Source: Mycogone perniciosa (Eukaryota; Ascomycota; Sordariomycetes; Hypocreales; Hypocreaceae). Taken from it: a DNA stretch of 64,000 nt. The notes beneath the pieces were generated by a model that ran no database searches, was not told where the DNA came from, and worked only from the letters and a program-made list of their open reading frames with translations. Positions 34,183 to 44,488 of this stretch are shown here, piece by piece (positions within the stretch are counted from its first letter, which is position 1; each line of letters starts with the position of its first letter). The DNA lies in assembly GCA_025331125.1 (NCBI GenBank), contig JAOALB010000155.1, forward strand, positions 1 through 64,000, written 5' to 3'. The translations under genes were made by a program, and so were the position numbers.

Positions 34183-35004
34183 ATGCGTCATCTCGCTCTG
34201 AACCCGTTCGGCGATCGTAACGCCAACGCAGATCAACAAGATGTATTCTTCCTCGACCTACACAACTCCATCATCACCGTCGTCATTCAACAAACCGAGA
34301 TCCAAGCTCCTCGCTCCGAGAACGGCAAATACAGAATCATCATGAACGACCCCATTCCTCCTCGCCCCTGGAACTGTTGGTGTCCCTTCAACCCAAACAA
34401 CTTGCACGCCTGCCCCCACGAGCCCAGCTTCATGGAGAGATGTGACACTGCTCCTCCTTACCCCTGGGGATGCTGGTGTCCCCTCGACCCCAACGCATCC
34501 CATCTCTGCCCCTACGAACCCAGCTACGTCCTCGGGCAAAGCGCGTTTTACCACCCATGCACACACGCCGCCGCTGATTTCTCCTCCCTGCACCGCACGT
34601 GCTGTGTGCGTCCTGCCACTGCTGCTCACAAATTCATCCGCTGGTTTCGGTACAGCAACCTCTGGAGGCGCCACAACATTGAGCCTCGCATGATGGCTCT
34701 CGTCAGGGAGAAGCTGGCCCTTTACTACAACCATCCGCGCGCGGCGGACCTCTTGTCGCCGGCGGTGGCGCAGGAGCATTGTGAGTTGATAGTAAGGATT
34801 GTACTGGAGTTCACCACGATGCGGCATGCGAATGGGAGGAAGAACAGGACGTGGAACCCTATGATCCATGGAGTGCTTGGATGGGCGGATCTGCCGTTTG
34901 CTGATTGTGTGCAGAGGGTTGTGAATGAGATGATTGAGATGAAAAGGTTGAGGCTACGTGCTGCAGAGCAGGGGAGACAGTTGAGCTATATGAATGGACT
35001 GTAA
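34183..35004 (+). CDS. Unknown protein with two tandem Trp/Cys repeats
   Basis: Intronless 273-aa frame with good codon bias. No family recognised. Residues 59-82 and 91-114 are two copies of a unit of the form P-W-x-C-W-C-P-x-x-P-N-x-x-H-x-C-P-x-E-P-S, 32 residues apart. Each copy holds three Cys and a His in C-W-C-x9-H-x-C order, which could bind zinc. Further Cys lie at 87 and in HPCTHAA and HRTCCV, followed by a helical C-terminal half (LALYYNHPRAADLL; DCVQRVVNEMIEMKRLRLRAAEQG). No signal peptide, so extracellular disulfides are unlikely. The leader before 34183 is pyrimidine-rich, as in expressed fungal genes. Confidence 0.65.
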   Translation: MRHLALNPFGDRNANADQQDVFFLDLHNSIITVVIQQTEIQAPRSENGKYRIIMNDPIPPRPWNCWCPFNPNNLHACPHEPSFMERCDTAPPYPWGCWCPLDPNASHLCPYEPSYVLGQSAFYHPCTHAAADFSSLHRTCCVRPATAAHKFIRWFRYSNLWRRHNIEPRMMALVREKLALYYNHPRAADLLSPAVAQEHCELIVRIVLEFTTMRHANGRKNRTWNPMIHGVLGWADLPFADCVQRVVNEMIEMKRLRLRAAEQGRQLSYMNGL

Positions 35005-35320
35005 AACTGAGAATGGGCAATATTGACAGATCCATTGGCTTTAGGAGGGGTCTGTAACGCTTCTTTGAGACGCTCTGGTAGAGAGAGATAGGGAATGGTA
35101 TCATTCAATTCAATCCTCAGCTAAAAACGACCGATATATTGAGTCCCTCACTTAAAAACGCCTTACATAGTCCAGTATATACTCACCACCAAGTTGAACA
35201 TGGTTGCATTCCTGTGTTGCCCCTGTTGGCCCATTTCCCTGACGGGGTGATAAAAGGATTATCCCCAAACCAAATATCCGCCTCATTACCATGAATTCCT
35301 CAAACAACGCCCAAAATCAA
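35005..35320. other. Convergent 3' spacer
   Basis: 316 bp between the 3' ends of the Cys/Trp-repeat gene and the transcription factor gene. Nothing beyond likely UTR sequence. Confidence 0.5.
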
Positions 35321-38020
35321 TCATCGAGAGCTCCCGCCCAGAAGCATATCTTTACAGATCCTCAGCCTTTCCCTTGCCTCTGCCAATAACTCCGTTTCCG
35401 CCTCCTCGAGGATTTCTACCATTACGTCCAGCAGGTCCGGCAAGCCCTCATGCAGAATAGTTGCTGAATGTTCATCCAGTTCCAACAACGAGACGACACT
35501 GGATACATATTCCACCATCCGTGCGTAACTGCTGTGTCCCAGTTGGGAAGTTCGTAGTGGAAATCCCTTTCCGGGAGGACGTCCAAGGGCCTGAACAAAT
35601 GCCCAGATGGTAAGAACGGCGTAGTACATGATCCATGGTCTATGTGGATCAGGTTCGTTGCGAATGGAATATTGCATAGCGGCAGGCTCTGATGCATGAG
35701 GGCTGTTGCGTCGCCGGGGATACGGGTCGACGAGAACACGATAGAGAAGCTTGAAGGCATGAAGAACAGCATGGCGAGTTGACCCCTGCATAGCCCAGCA
35801 GGTCATTCGTTTAACGGAGTTGGCGTGGTCTCTTGAAGATATCTTGCGTCCGAGAAGGCGCTTGGCTCCGGCATAAACCTGACAGTCGATAATATCGGCA
35901 TGGAGGCTGATGTGTGCGAGGTGATAAAGAAGCGACGCGCTGTTGATGGGTCCGTTGGAGATGCCACGGTGACCAGAGGCATCAGAGATAGAATCAGACA
36001 TGGCGACATCAAAGCTGCCCTTCCAGCTGTCAAAAGCTTTCAGTAGCATCTTTCGCCAATTATCTTGCATTTCTGTCGATGGGTTTCGTATGTCCAGCCA
36101 TTTCAGGTGTGTTTCCCTGTGGCTGAGGTGCCATCCCACACTCAACAGCCCGGAGATGATGATCATCCGGCCAAAAGAATGAGTTTTGACCTCCTTCCCA
36201 TGCAGAGCGCTCTTGAGGCCGTCAAGGAACGAAACCTGCTTTACTCCGTACATACGGAAATTGGCGTCAAGTTGCCGTACAACATCTGGACTGTTTGCCG
36301 TCCAGAGATTGTCGTCGCAAGGTAGCGGTAATCGAATCTCGTGCGGTGCCATGTCTGCCGCGTGGCCAAACATGGCGGCATGAATGATATCGAGCATGAA
36401 CGCCGCGAATACGACCCTGTGCATTGACTCTGTTTCCGCCCACCTCGTCCACCAGGTTCGAGAATCCAGCGCCATGTTCGGAGTTTGCCGATCCGTCCCA
36501 AGTCCATCTGGCTCTGGGGGAGATTCACTGCCAGTTCTACCTATCAGAGGGCTCCCTCGTCTCAGCAAGGTCAAGAACGCAGGGTGATAGATATGCGCTC
36601 TTTCGTGGAATTTTCTAGTCGAGTACAATTTCTCGTAAAATTCGACGAGTAAGAGAGCCTGTGCAACCCAGAGACTGGCAGGTGGCGCGGAGTCGTCAGA
36701 AGTCAGAATCTCCCATCTTACAGAGAAGATTATAACGTCGGCGAATGCGCCATACTCTGTAAGCTGTCCGGTCGTGTCCCGGTTACGCAGAGACATAGCG
36801 CCCAAAGCAATCATTACGAGGAGGAGGAATATCGGGCATCGGTTCGGGGAGAAGGTGTGTTGGTGAATAATGGGGAGCCGGGGGGAGACATTGTCCCAGA
36901 ACTCCTTTAGACAGTCCCTCATCATGTCGAGATTCAGCGCCGGTATGTCGCCTCCGCTCTCAAGGACCAAGTTCGACATCGAGGTTTCATACTTCGGTTG
37001 CTTTTTACGGAAAATTTGAAACCACTGGAGCAACTCCTGGCGCCTTGATTCTGTGATCCAATCATCGGGAGACTCGGCGTACCGTTGGGGTTGGTCCATT
37101 GGAGACAGGCTCGTGAGGGATTCGTAGTCGTAGTGAATGTTATTGTTAAAGGTCGACTCTAGGCCGCCTTCGAGAAATGGGAGGCCGGTCATGTTGAACT
37201 CATTGTACGTCGACTGGGGATCGAATAGCCAAGCGGCAAAATTCCCCTGGGCCAGGGGATCATCTGGGGGATATGCGACATTTCCAAATGATACCATGCC
37301 CGACGGCTCCGGGAGGGCTGAAGGGTCGGCAGCATAGAAACTCGGCCTGTGTCGCATCATGTTGGGCGGCGCAACACGGTCATCCAGTGGTGTAGACCAT
37401 GTTGACGCCTGGTTCGTCCTGCTGGCCAGGGGGTGGTTCAATGACGTTGGTGTAGGAGCCGTGTTGGACTCGGGTGTGAGCAAAATCGCAGCGTCGTGCG
37501 GTCCAGATGAGGCGGCTGGGTGTTGGCTAAATGAGGACCGCGACTGGGCGATGGCGCTATGAGGGATTGGCGTCGGCGATTTTGCCGGAGCATCGCCTCC
37601 AGTATCGAAGCTGGGAATGCGGTTTCGGGGGGTATAGGAAGCCGTGTGACGTTTCTTGTGGCGCGACAGGAGATCAAGCCGGACGAATTTCTGGTCGCAG
37701 TCACCAATGTCACATCGATAGATCTCTTTTGGATTATCTGCGATTTGGGGTCAGTTCTTCGGTTTCCACACGGAAAAAGCAGCTGTACAACTGCCAATTG
37801 CTTCTGGCAGAAGACAAGCCTCACGGTTCAGCTGGTGGCGCTGCAAATGCTCGGCTCTCGAGTAGATCTTGTCGCATCCCGGATAATCGCACAGAAACCG
37901 TCGCGGCGCGCCTTTGCGACTCGCGCGCTTGTAGCCCGTGACGCTGCCGCTGCTGCTGCTGCTGCCGATGCTTGTGGTAGTCGTGATACCGACAGCATTC
38001 GAGGGCTGTGGCGACGCCAT
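35321..38020 (-). CDS. C2H2 zinc-finger transcription factor with fungal_trans domain
   Basis: Two exons, 38020-37825 and 37737-35321, give 870 aa. The N-terminus has a Ser-rich stretch (SIGSSSSSGS) and a basic patch (YKRASRKGAPRR). Two C2H2 fingers follow: FLCDYPGCDKIYSRAEHLQRHQ, whose end is completed across the intron, and YRCDIGDCDQKFVRLDLLSRHKKRH. A Ser/Pro-rich linker and then a long region with fungal-specific TF features follow (KEFWDNVSPRLPIIHQHTF; ARMVEYVSSVVSLLEL near the end). Such C2H2 plus fungal_trans regulators act in the nucleus on carbon, stress or secondary-metabolite genes; the target is unknown. Upstream lies an inverted pair of CreA-like GTGGGG sites. It is not next to an obvious cluster, so cluster-specific control is unproven. 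Confidence 0.87.
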
Positions 38021-38887
38021 TCAAGTCATATATTCATCGCCAGCCCCCCCGTTGTGAGGCCAGATCCTGCGTGGGAGGTCGGTTCTTTTCCGTACTCGTA
38101 CTTTATTTCGCTCGCGTTGGCTCGGCTCTCAGTAAAACAAACCCCAGCCAGCAGTTGCACAATGTGCGACAGGAAGATGAATACGGAGTAGTGGAGGAAG
38201 AATGGTCCCGTCGCACTGGCATTCCGCGGGGCGAACTGGGGAAATCCACGGTCCACGTTTGTGGGGGAACCCCCACGTAGATTATCTCTAACGACAACCG
38301 GTGGGGGTCGTTTTCTAGTCCTAACCTAATGTGCCTGTCATTTCCCAGAGGCTGTTGATTACTAATATTCCGTAAAAGTCCCGAAAATCTGGTTTCGAAG
38401 TTGCTAGATGTTAGAGTCTCTCTTGGCATCAACCTTCCATATGTGTTGAAGGCTGATGGTTGATATGAGGCAAACCACGAAGGTACAAATTCCTTCGATT
38501 CACTATAATGTTTTAGTACATAGCATTACCAGTCCCACTTGGACTTGGGGATATAGTGCATAGTACGGAGTACGAGTACGGGCAAGGCAGACATTGCCAC
38601 TGCTCCACAACTCTTCATTAAACCTCCTGTATGCTTATCCTAGGCTTATGGTTAATCAATAGCTTCGCGCCCTTCAGGTCAGAGCCCCTGAAAGTCCTAT
38701 ACGCCTGGCAGCAGCTTTGTGCTCCTTGGACATCCCTTCTAATACCTATCAGGACTCAGGAGACGCGTATCTGCACAAAAATACTCTCTGCGATACGCTC
38801 CTTGGGACTTGCAGGTATACCCAGTGGCTACTTTGACGATTTCTTTTTTAATAAAATATTTTTATTCCTTGGCCCTTTCCCCAATGT
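38021..38887. promoter_or_regulatory. Promoter region of the C2H2 regulator
   Basis: 867 bp between the regulator start and the 3' end of the YAR1-like gene. It has C-rich and G-rich motifs (38255-38310) and a TACGGAGTACGAGTACG cluster at about 38565-38580. A plus-strand frame at 37559-38191 is a shadow of the regulator. Confidence 0.5.
38261..38276. promoter_or_regulatory. Inverted GTGGGGG/CCCCCAC pair (possible CreA or C2H2 site)
   Basis: A perfect 16-bp palindrome: GTGGGGG, a two-base AA centre, then CCCCCAC. It lies about 240 bp upstream of the regulator start. GTGGGG fits the established CreA consensus SYGGRG on both strands. A further GGTGGGGG lies near 38301. Binding is inference. Confidence 0.5.
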
Positions 38888-39537
38888 CTATGATGATGTT
38901 GATGCTTGACCATTGCCCTCCTCGTCCTCCCCCAAATTCACCGACTCAACCGCACCATTGAGCCCACTCTCCTGGTTCTTCTCCTCCAGCATTCCGGCGG
39001 ATGTCAGGAAGAATTTGGCGACCTCCTCGTGGTTGTTGAAGTTTGCAAGGTCCAAGGGGACGTAGTTCCTCTCGTTGGCGAGCGCTGGTAAAGCGCCATG
39101 TTCCATCAGAAGCTTGACTGTATCCAGGTGGCCACCAAGCGCAGCCCAGTGGAGGCCAGTATTCCCATGCTCGTTCGCATCATCGATAAAAGTCTGCTTT
39201 TCCTCCTTGGGTCTGCTCTCAAAATACTGAAGCAGTTTGCGGACAGTCTCTAAAGCCAAGTCAACTCCCAATCACCTTTCCTCGCAGTTCTGGAAACCGC
39301 TATATAGCTCCGGAACGATAGAGTCGTTTAGAGAGTCATACCTAGATGGCCATTCCCCGCTGCCATGTGCAATGCGGTCGACTTTCCTTCATCCTTGGCG
39401 GCCAAAAGTATTTCGGCCGTTGACACCTTCTCGCGCTCCGCCAAAGCGGCCAGCGTCTCAACTAAATCATCATTCCCGCCCGCTCGAGCGAAATAAATGA
39501 GATCGTCAATCTCGTCTTCAGTGAGTTGAGGGGCCAT
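38888..39537 (-). CDS. yar1: YAR1-like ankyrin-repeat protein
   Basis: Two exons joined as GHL-E-TVRKLLQYF (intron about 39340-39260) give roughly 187 aa. It starts MAPQLTEDEIDDLIYFARAG and has two clear ankyrin repeats (STALHMAAGNGHL; NTGLHWAALGGHLDTVKLLMEHGA) plus a weaker third (RNYVPLDLANFNNHEEVAKFFL), then an acidic tail. Size and layout match yeast Yar1, the cytosolic chaperone that keeps ribosomal protein Rps3 soluble until assembly. Small ankyrin proteins are easily confused, so the name is by overall resemblance. It lies just downstream of SPO11 on the same strand. Confidence 0.75.
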
Positions 39538-39751
39538 AGTGATTGATCAGACTCTTTGATGGACAAATTTCAAAATTTTATGAACATTTGTTGCTAATGA
39601 GGGGACTGTGTGGATAGTCTACCCCGCGATTTTCGCACAGTGAGAATTTGATTTGGTATAGGGTAGGCATTTATGCCAACAGTTGGTGATCGGATAGCAT
39701 TTGCCCAAGCCTTGTGTCAAGCCAATCAGTAATGTTTCCTGCGTCATCAAG

Positions 39752-41231
39752 CTACTGGATCTCTGCTTTTATCCCCATCATCAACATAAGTTGAAGCTCT
39801 CGTCTGAGTTCCGAGGCTTCATGGTCGTGCGATGAATCCTGTGATATTCTCTCCAAAATCCCGGCGGCGGTTTTTCGATCCCTTGGGGTAAGGTGTGAAA
39901 TTGGATCGCGGCAGTCAGTCGATGAAATCGATCCTCTGGAAGCAATGCTTGCCTCAGATGATTGGCTGTCTTGTGTCGACGAGTCCTCTAATGATGGCTT
40001 TAAAGCTGAAAGATTATGTTCGAGCTCCAATATCTGTTGCGACTTAATACCCAGCCATCGCATCCCTGGTGTGTCAGTATCCGTCCCCTGGACCATATTA
40101 TCTGACCTCAATCGATAGCAGCGGAAGATGTTGAGTCCATCGGGATCAAAATCTGACAGGACAACGACCGGTAGCTGTGGGCAGTTCATGTGGACTAGAT
40201 GCAGAAACGAGCGTGTAATCACATCTGGATATCCCCTGGCCTGTGAACACTTAGCTTTCGTGAAACGACGTGAAGCAGTCGTGTAGTATACGTGCCGTTA
40301 TTAGAAGTCCAGGACCAACACGAGAGGTTTTCCAAAAACGAACAGATGTGAGGGAACAAAATATTGCCTTGGGTATGTTAGCAAGAAGATGTGCGTGAAA
40401 AAAAGCCATACGAACATCCTTCTCAATGACAAGTACCCATCTGATGCCCCCATAGTCAATTCGAGAGATTAGTCTGGTTGCCGGCAATGCAGTTCCCTGG
40501 CTACATTAGGGCATGCTGGAATCTGGGAGCTGCACAAGCACGCACCGCATCTCCAAGGGAAGACCCAATAACTGTGCCGTCATGGAGTCGGATTGTCAAA
40601 GGACCCGAGAAAACTCCCCTTACAGAGGCAACCTAGGTCAATGAGATGGATGTTCCGGCACCGTGTATTCGGACATACAATGTTCAGGTCATCACGGTTG
40701 ATCCCGAGCGTCAAGGCAACATCATCCACGAGTTCGTCGACAGTCCGTTGCTTCTCAAACAAATCTTGATGCTGGTAGAAGATGTGCCTAACTCACCCAT
40801 GGGCTGCATTAGAGCTTTACAAACAAGACAAATATGCAAATTCCCGGGCCGCACTAACCGCTTGGTTAGAATGGTCCCAGACACAAGGGCGTCATGGGCG
40901 AGCTGAAGTATCAGAAGAACCCGGGCTGAGAGAATGAGAACGCGAAATGCGAAATAGATTTGGCGAAGTATGGTTGCCTACCAAACTTCTTCGCCTCCTG
41001 GAGTGTTCTTCCAGGGAATTGGATCTGCTGTGGTTGGCGACGGCCCGATCTGCGTACCACGAAATCAATCTTGAGGTCCTCTTCCGCAGACATGCGATCA
41101 ATGATGGACTCCAGGACGCCTTCAATGCGAGACACTACGGTTCCTGCTGGCGTTGGCCGGGCGGTTAGTTGGCCGGGGCTGATGCCATTGGCCTCGTGAG
41201 GGATAGTAAGATTGTGCAGAGGATCATCCAT
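39752..41231 (-). CDS. spo11: SPO11, meiotic DNA double-strand-break enzyme (topoisomerase VI A family)
   Basis: Seven exons, 41231-40982, 40925-40859, 40787-40679, 40632-40546, 40496-40416, 40367-40296 and 40240-39752, give 384 aa. SPO11 cuts DNA through a tyrosyl-phosphodiester to start meiotic recombination in the nucleus. Seen: SGTILTKRHIFYQ, where the last Tyr is the catalytic one; LVIEKD and VVLSDFDPDGL, the TOPRIM acidic motifs; YPDVITRSFLH. The intron before GYPD appears to use a GC donor (ACG-gcacgt). The frame stops at TAG (39754-39752) right after MGIKAEIQ, but 26 further codons stay open in the same frame (LDDAGNITDWLDTRLG...) to TAA at about 39676. They look like the normal C-terminus, so the protein may be truncated or the stop read through. 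Divergent from lanosterol synthase. Confidence 0.87.
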
Positions 41232-41678
41232 AATAGCGACGATTGAACTGCAAGACTCGTACTCGTATGTGTCTTAGGATACCTCCGGCCACCCGGAGTA
41301 TTGAAGTGCTCCGAAATCCCTTGGCTGATCTGTTATGCCGATGAGACAGATTGACAGAGTACGAATACGAAAGATGTTGAGAGCTGTCGGGAGTTTGAAC
41401 AGGAGGATTGATTGGCGAGAATATGGGCTGGGTCATGCTGGGGTAGATCTGGGCTTGCTTGCCAGTCCACTAGCATACATAAACGGTAAAGTGGCGCTGT
41501 CCGCCTTTGGCATGTGAAAGGCAAGGGGTACGTACGAAGTACGAAGTACTGTGTTGGGTTGACTAAGCTGGCCGCCCAAGATTTATATCAGTAGGCCGAC
41601 CTCCAACTCCTCTGCAGCGTTGATCAATTAATCTCCCAAAAGCTTTTTGCTTGCTTTGTCGCATCTCTACGTGTGAAT
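41232..41678. promoter_or_regulatory. Divergent promoter of SPO11 and lanosterol synthase
   Basis: 447 bp shared by a meiotic gene and a sterol gene. It contains tandem GTACGAAGTACGAAGTAC near 41530-41550. No other coding sequence. Confidence 0.5.
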
Positions 41679-44044
41679 ATGGCCAGTGCCACAGGTCGCG
41701 ATGTCGGCGCGGCGCGATCCCGTAAGCGGGCTAGCGATGCCGCGGAGACCTTCTCCAAGAAGCCCAAGATCGATACCAAGACGGACCCCACGAGATGGCG
41801 AATGAAGGATGACGAGAGTCGTCACACCTGGCATTATCTCACCAATGACCAAGCTGTACAGGATTGGCCCCAGAGCTATGCCGAAAAGTATTATCTCAAC
41901 CTGCCATTGGTATGTAGTCTTGCCCCCTACAGCCAAACATCCATTCGACAGAGGGCCGATGAAGCTGATACCTCCTCGCGATCAGGACCTGCCCGCACTC
42001 CCGAAAGCCCAGACACCATTAGAGGCCGCGCAGAATGGACTTGAGTTCTTCGAGAAGCTCCAGTTGCCCTCCGGTCATTGGGCCTGCGAGTATGGCGGCC
42101 CCCTGTTCCTTCTCCCCGGCATTGTCATCACCTGGCATATCACGAAGACGCCGATCCCGTCTGCCTACGCGACCGAGATAAAGAACTACCTCAGCTCACG
42201 AGCAAACCCGGTCGATGGCGGCTGGGGGCTCCATATTGAAGGCGAAAGCACCGTGTTTGGAACGGCGCTCAACTACACCGTCCTTCGACTCCTCGGCGTG
42301 GATCCAGAGGACCCCATTATGGTGAAATCGCGAGCAACCCTGCATAAGCTAGGCGGAGCTGTCAACTCGCCTCATTGGGGCAAGTTCTGGCTGGCTGTGT
42401 TGGGCGTGGTGGATTGGGACATTGTGAACCCTGTGCCGCCTGAGCTCTGGCTCCTTCCTGACTGGGTTCCTATCGCCCCCTGGCGATGGTGGATTCACAT
42501 CCGACAGGTGTTTCTCCCGATGGGATACTTGTATTCAAAGAGATGGAGCTGTGAAGAAACCGACGTTATTCGAGGGCTGAAAGAAGAGCTGTTTGTCGAG
42601 CCTCATGCTGAGATTAACTGGGCAAGCCATCGAAACAGTATTGCCAAAGTGGATAATTACCATCCCAAGACATGGCTGCTCAGCACCGTCAACTGGGTTT
42701 TGGTAAACATTTATAATCCGTATATACGCCCGAATTTCCTCAAGGAGTGGGGAGAGTCTTGGGTGAGCCAGCTTGTTGACATGGAAGATGCAAACACAGA
42801 CTACGCCGATCTGGCACCGGTTAATGCACCTATGAATACGCTTGTGTGCTACGTTCGGGACGGGCCGAATGCATCCAGCGTCAAGAGACACATTGAGCGG
42901 ATGGAAGAGTTCTTGTGGGTCAAGGAGGAGGGAATGCTCTGCAATGGCACAAATGGTGTTCAGTGCTGGGATACTGCTTTTGCGATCCAAGCCATTGTGG
43001 AATCCGGACTACACGACAAGGAGCGGTGGCGACCAATGCTGTTGAAAGCACTTCAATACCTGGAACGACAGCAGATCCGCGAAAACTGCGAGGACCAAGA
43101 GAAATGCTACCGTCAACCCCGAAAAGGTGGTTGGCCATTCAGCAACAAGGACCAGGGATACGGTGTCAGCGATTGCATCTCTGAGGCTCTAAAGGCCATC
43201 ATCCTACTGCAGAAGACCGAAGGCTACCCCCAAATCCTCGAGGACCAACGGATCTTTGATGCAGTCGACACATTGCTGCTCTACCAGAACGACAATGGAG
43301 CTGTTTCGTCGTATGAAGCCCGTCGTGCTGGGGAGTATATGGAAATGTTGAATGCTGCTGAGGTGTTTGGTCGAATCATGATTGAATATGACTACCCTGA
43401 ATGCACCACTGCCTGTGTCAAGGCACTGTCCCTTTTCGCCAAGCACTGGCCCGACTATCGAACTAAGGAAATCACATTATTTGTCAAGAGGGCGACGAAC
43501 TGGATCAAGGGACACCAGCGAATCGATGGTAGTTGGTACGGAAGCTGGGGCATCTGCTTTACTTATGCTACCATGTTTGCTCTCCAAAGCATGGCTGCGA
43601 TTGGAGAGACGTATTCCAATAGCAAGATTTCAAAGAGGGGCTGCAATTTTCTCATTTCCAAGCAGCGCGAAGATGGTGGATGGTCAGAGAGCTACAAGGT
43701 AAGTTGAAGTCCTTACCATAACGGATTGTTGAGTTTTCGCCTCTAACACATCTTAGGCTTGTGAGACTATGGAATACACTGAGCACGAGTCGGGATCACT
43801 TGTTGTGCAGACCTCATGGGCTTTGATTGGCCTCATAGATGCCGAGTACCCTGACCTGGAGCCGATCAAGAAGGGCATCCAGTTTATCATGAATCGACAG
43901 CAAGCCAACGGCGAATGGCTCCAGGAGGCCATCGAAGGCGTGTTCAATAAGTCGTGCATGATATCGTATCCGAACTACAAGTTTACTTTTACCATCAGGG
44001 CTTTGGGAATGTTTGCGAAGAGATACCCAAATGAGAAGGTGTGA
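41679..44044 (+). CDS. erg7: Oxidosqualene:lanosterol cyclase
   Basis: Three exons, 41679-41909, 41986-43698 and 43757-44044, give 743 aa, normal for the family. It cyclises 2,3-oxidosqualene to lanosterol in ergosterol synthesis, bound to ER or lipid-droplet membranes. Seen: repeated QW motifs (LPSGHWACEYGG, DGGWGLHIEGES, RKGGWPFSNKDQGYGVSDC, IDGSWYGSWG, EDGGWSES, ANGEWLQE); the initiating-acid motif DCISE in place of the textbook DCTAE with the catalytic Asp kept; GMFAKRYPNEKV at the end. The basic N-terminus (RSRKRASDAAETFSKKPK) is typical of fungal copies. A protostadienol synthase is the alternative, but no P450s or acyltransferases flank it, so the sterol role is more likely. Confidence 0.9.
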
Positions 44045-44488
44045 GGATATGGAGTAATAAAACCTTGTTACTTGGGATTATAATGCAAACCTCTAACTTA
44101 ATAATACTACATAATAAGTCGAATAATGAGAAGCTTGAGCTTTATGCTGATCATTTCCTTGAAGGGATATGGGATATTAGGTACGATAGGATGCACGTAC
44201 GAGTAGGTGTGCAGTGATTAGGCAGGCGGTGTACTCATGCATGCCAATTTTGCCATGTTTGGCGGGGAATGTCAACTTCAACCCCACCAGAGCTTCCAGA
44301 AGCTTCAAGCTGCCATATATCCATCTCGCCAAGCTCAGGGTCACAGGACAAACAAATCGAGTTGGGCCTTCATTTTCATCTTATCCAAAGGGTCGTCTCC
44401 CTCTCTTCCCTTCGTATATTACTCCCATTTCTCTCTAACAAGCATCCGACACGTTTCAGCGAACGAACAGACAACTGTAATCTCAGTC
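44045..44488. promoter_or_regulatory. Spacer and leader of SGT1
   Basis: 444 bp between the lanosterol synthase stop and the SGT1 ATG. The frame that stays open upstream of SGT1 (from 44237) is pyrimidine-rich leader, not protein-like. Confidence 0.6.

Noticed and set aside
36000..38280. Plus-strand frames opposite the C2H2 regulator
   Set aside because: Shadows of the coding strand; the zinc fingers and fungal_trans region are on the minus strand.
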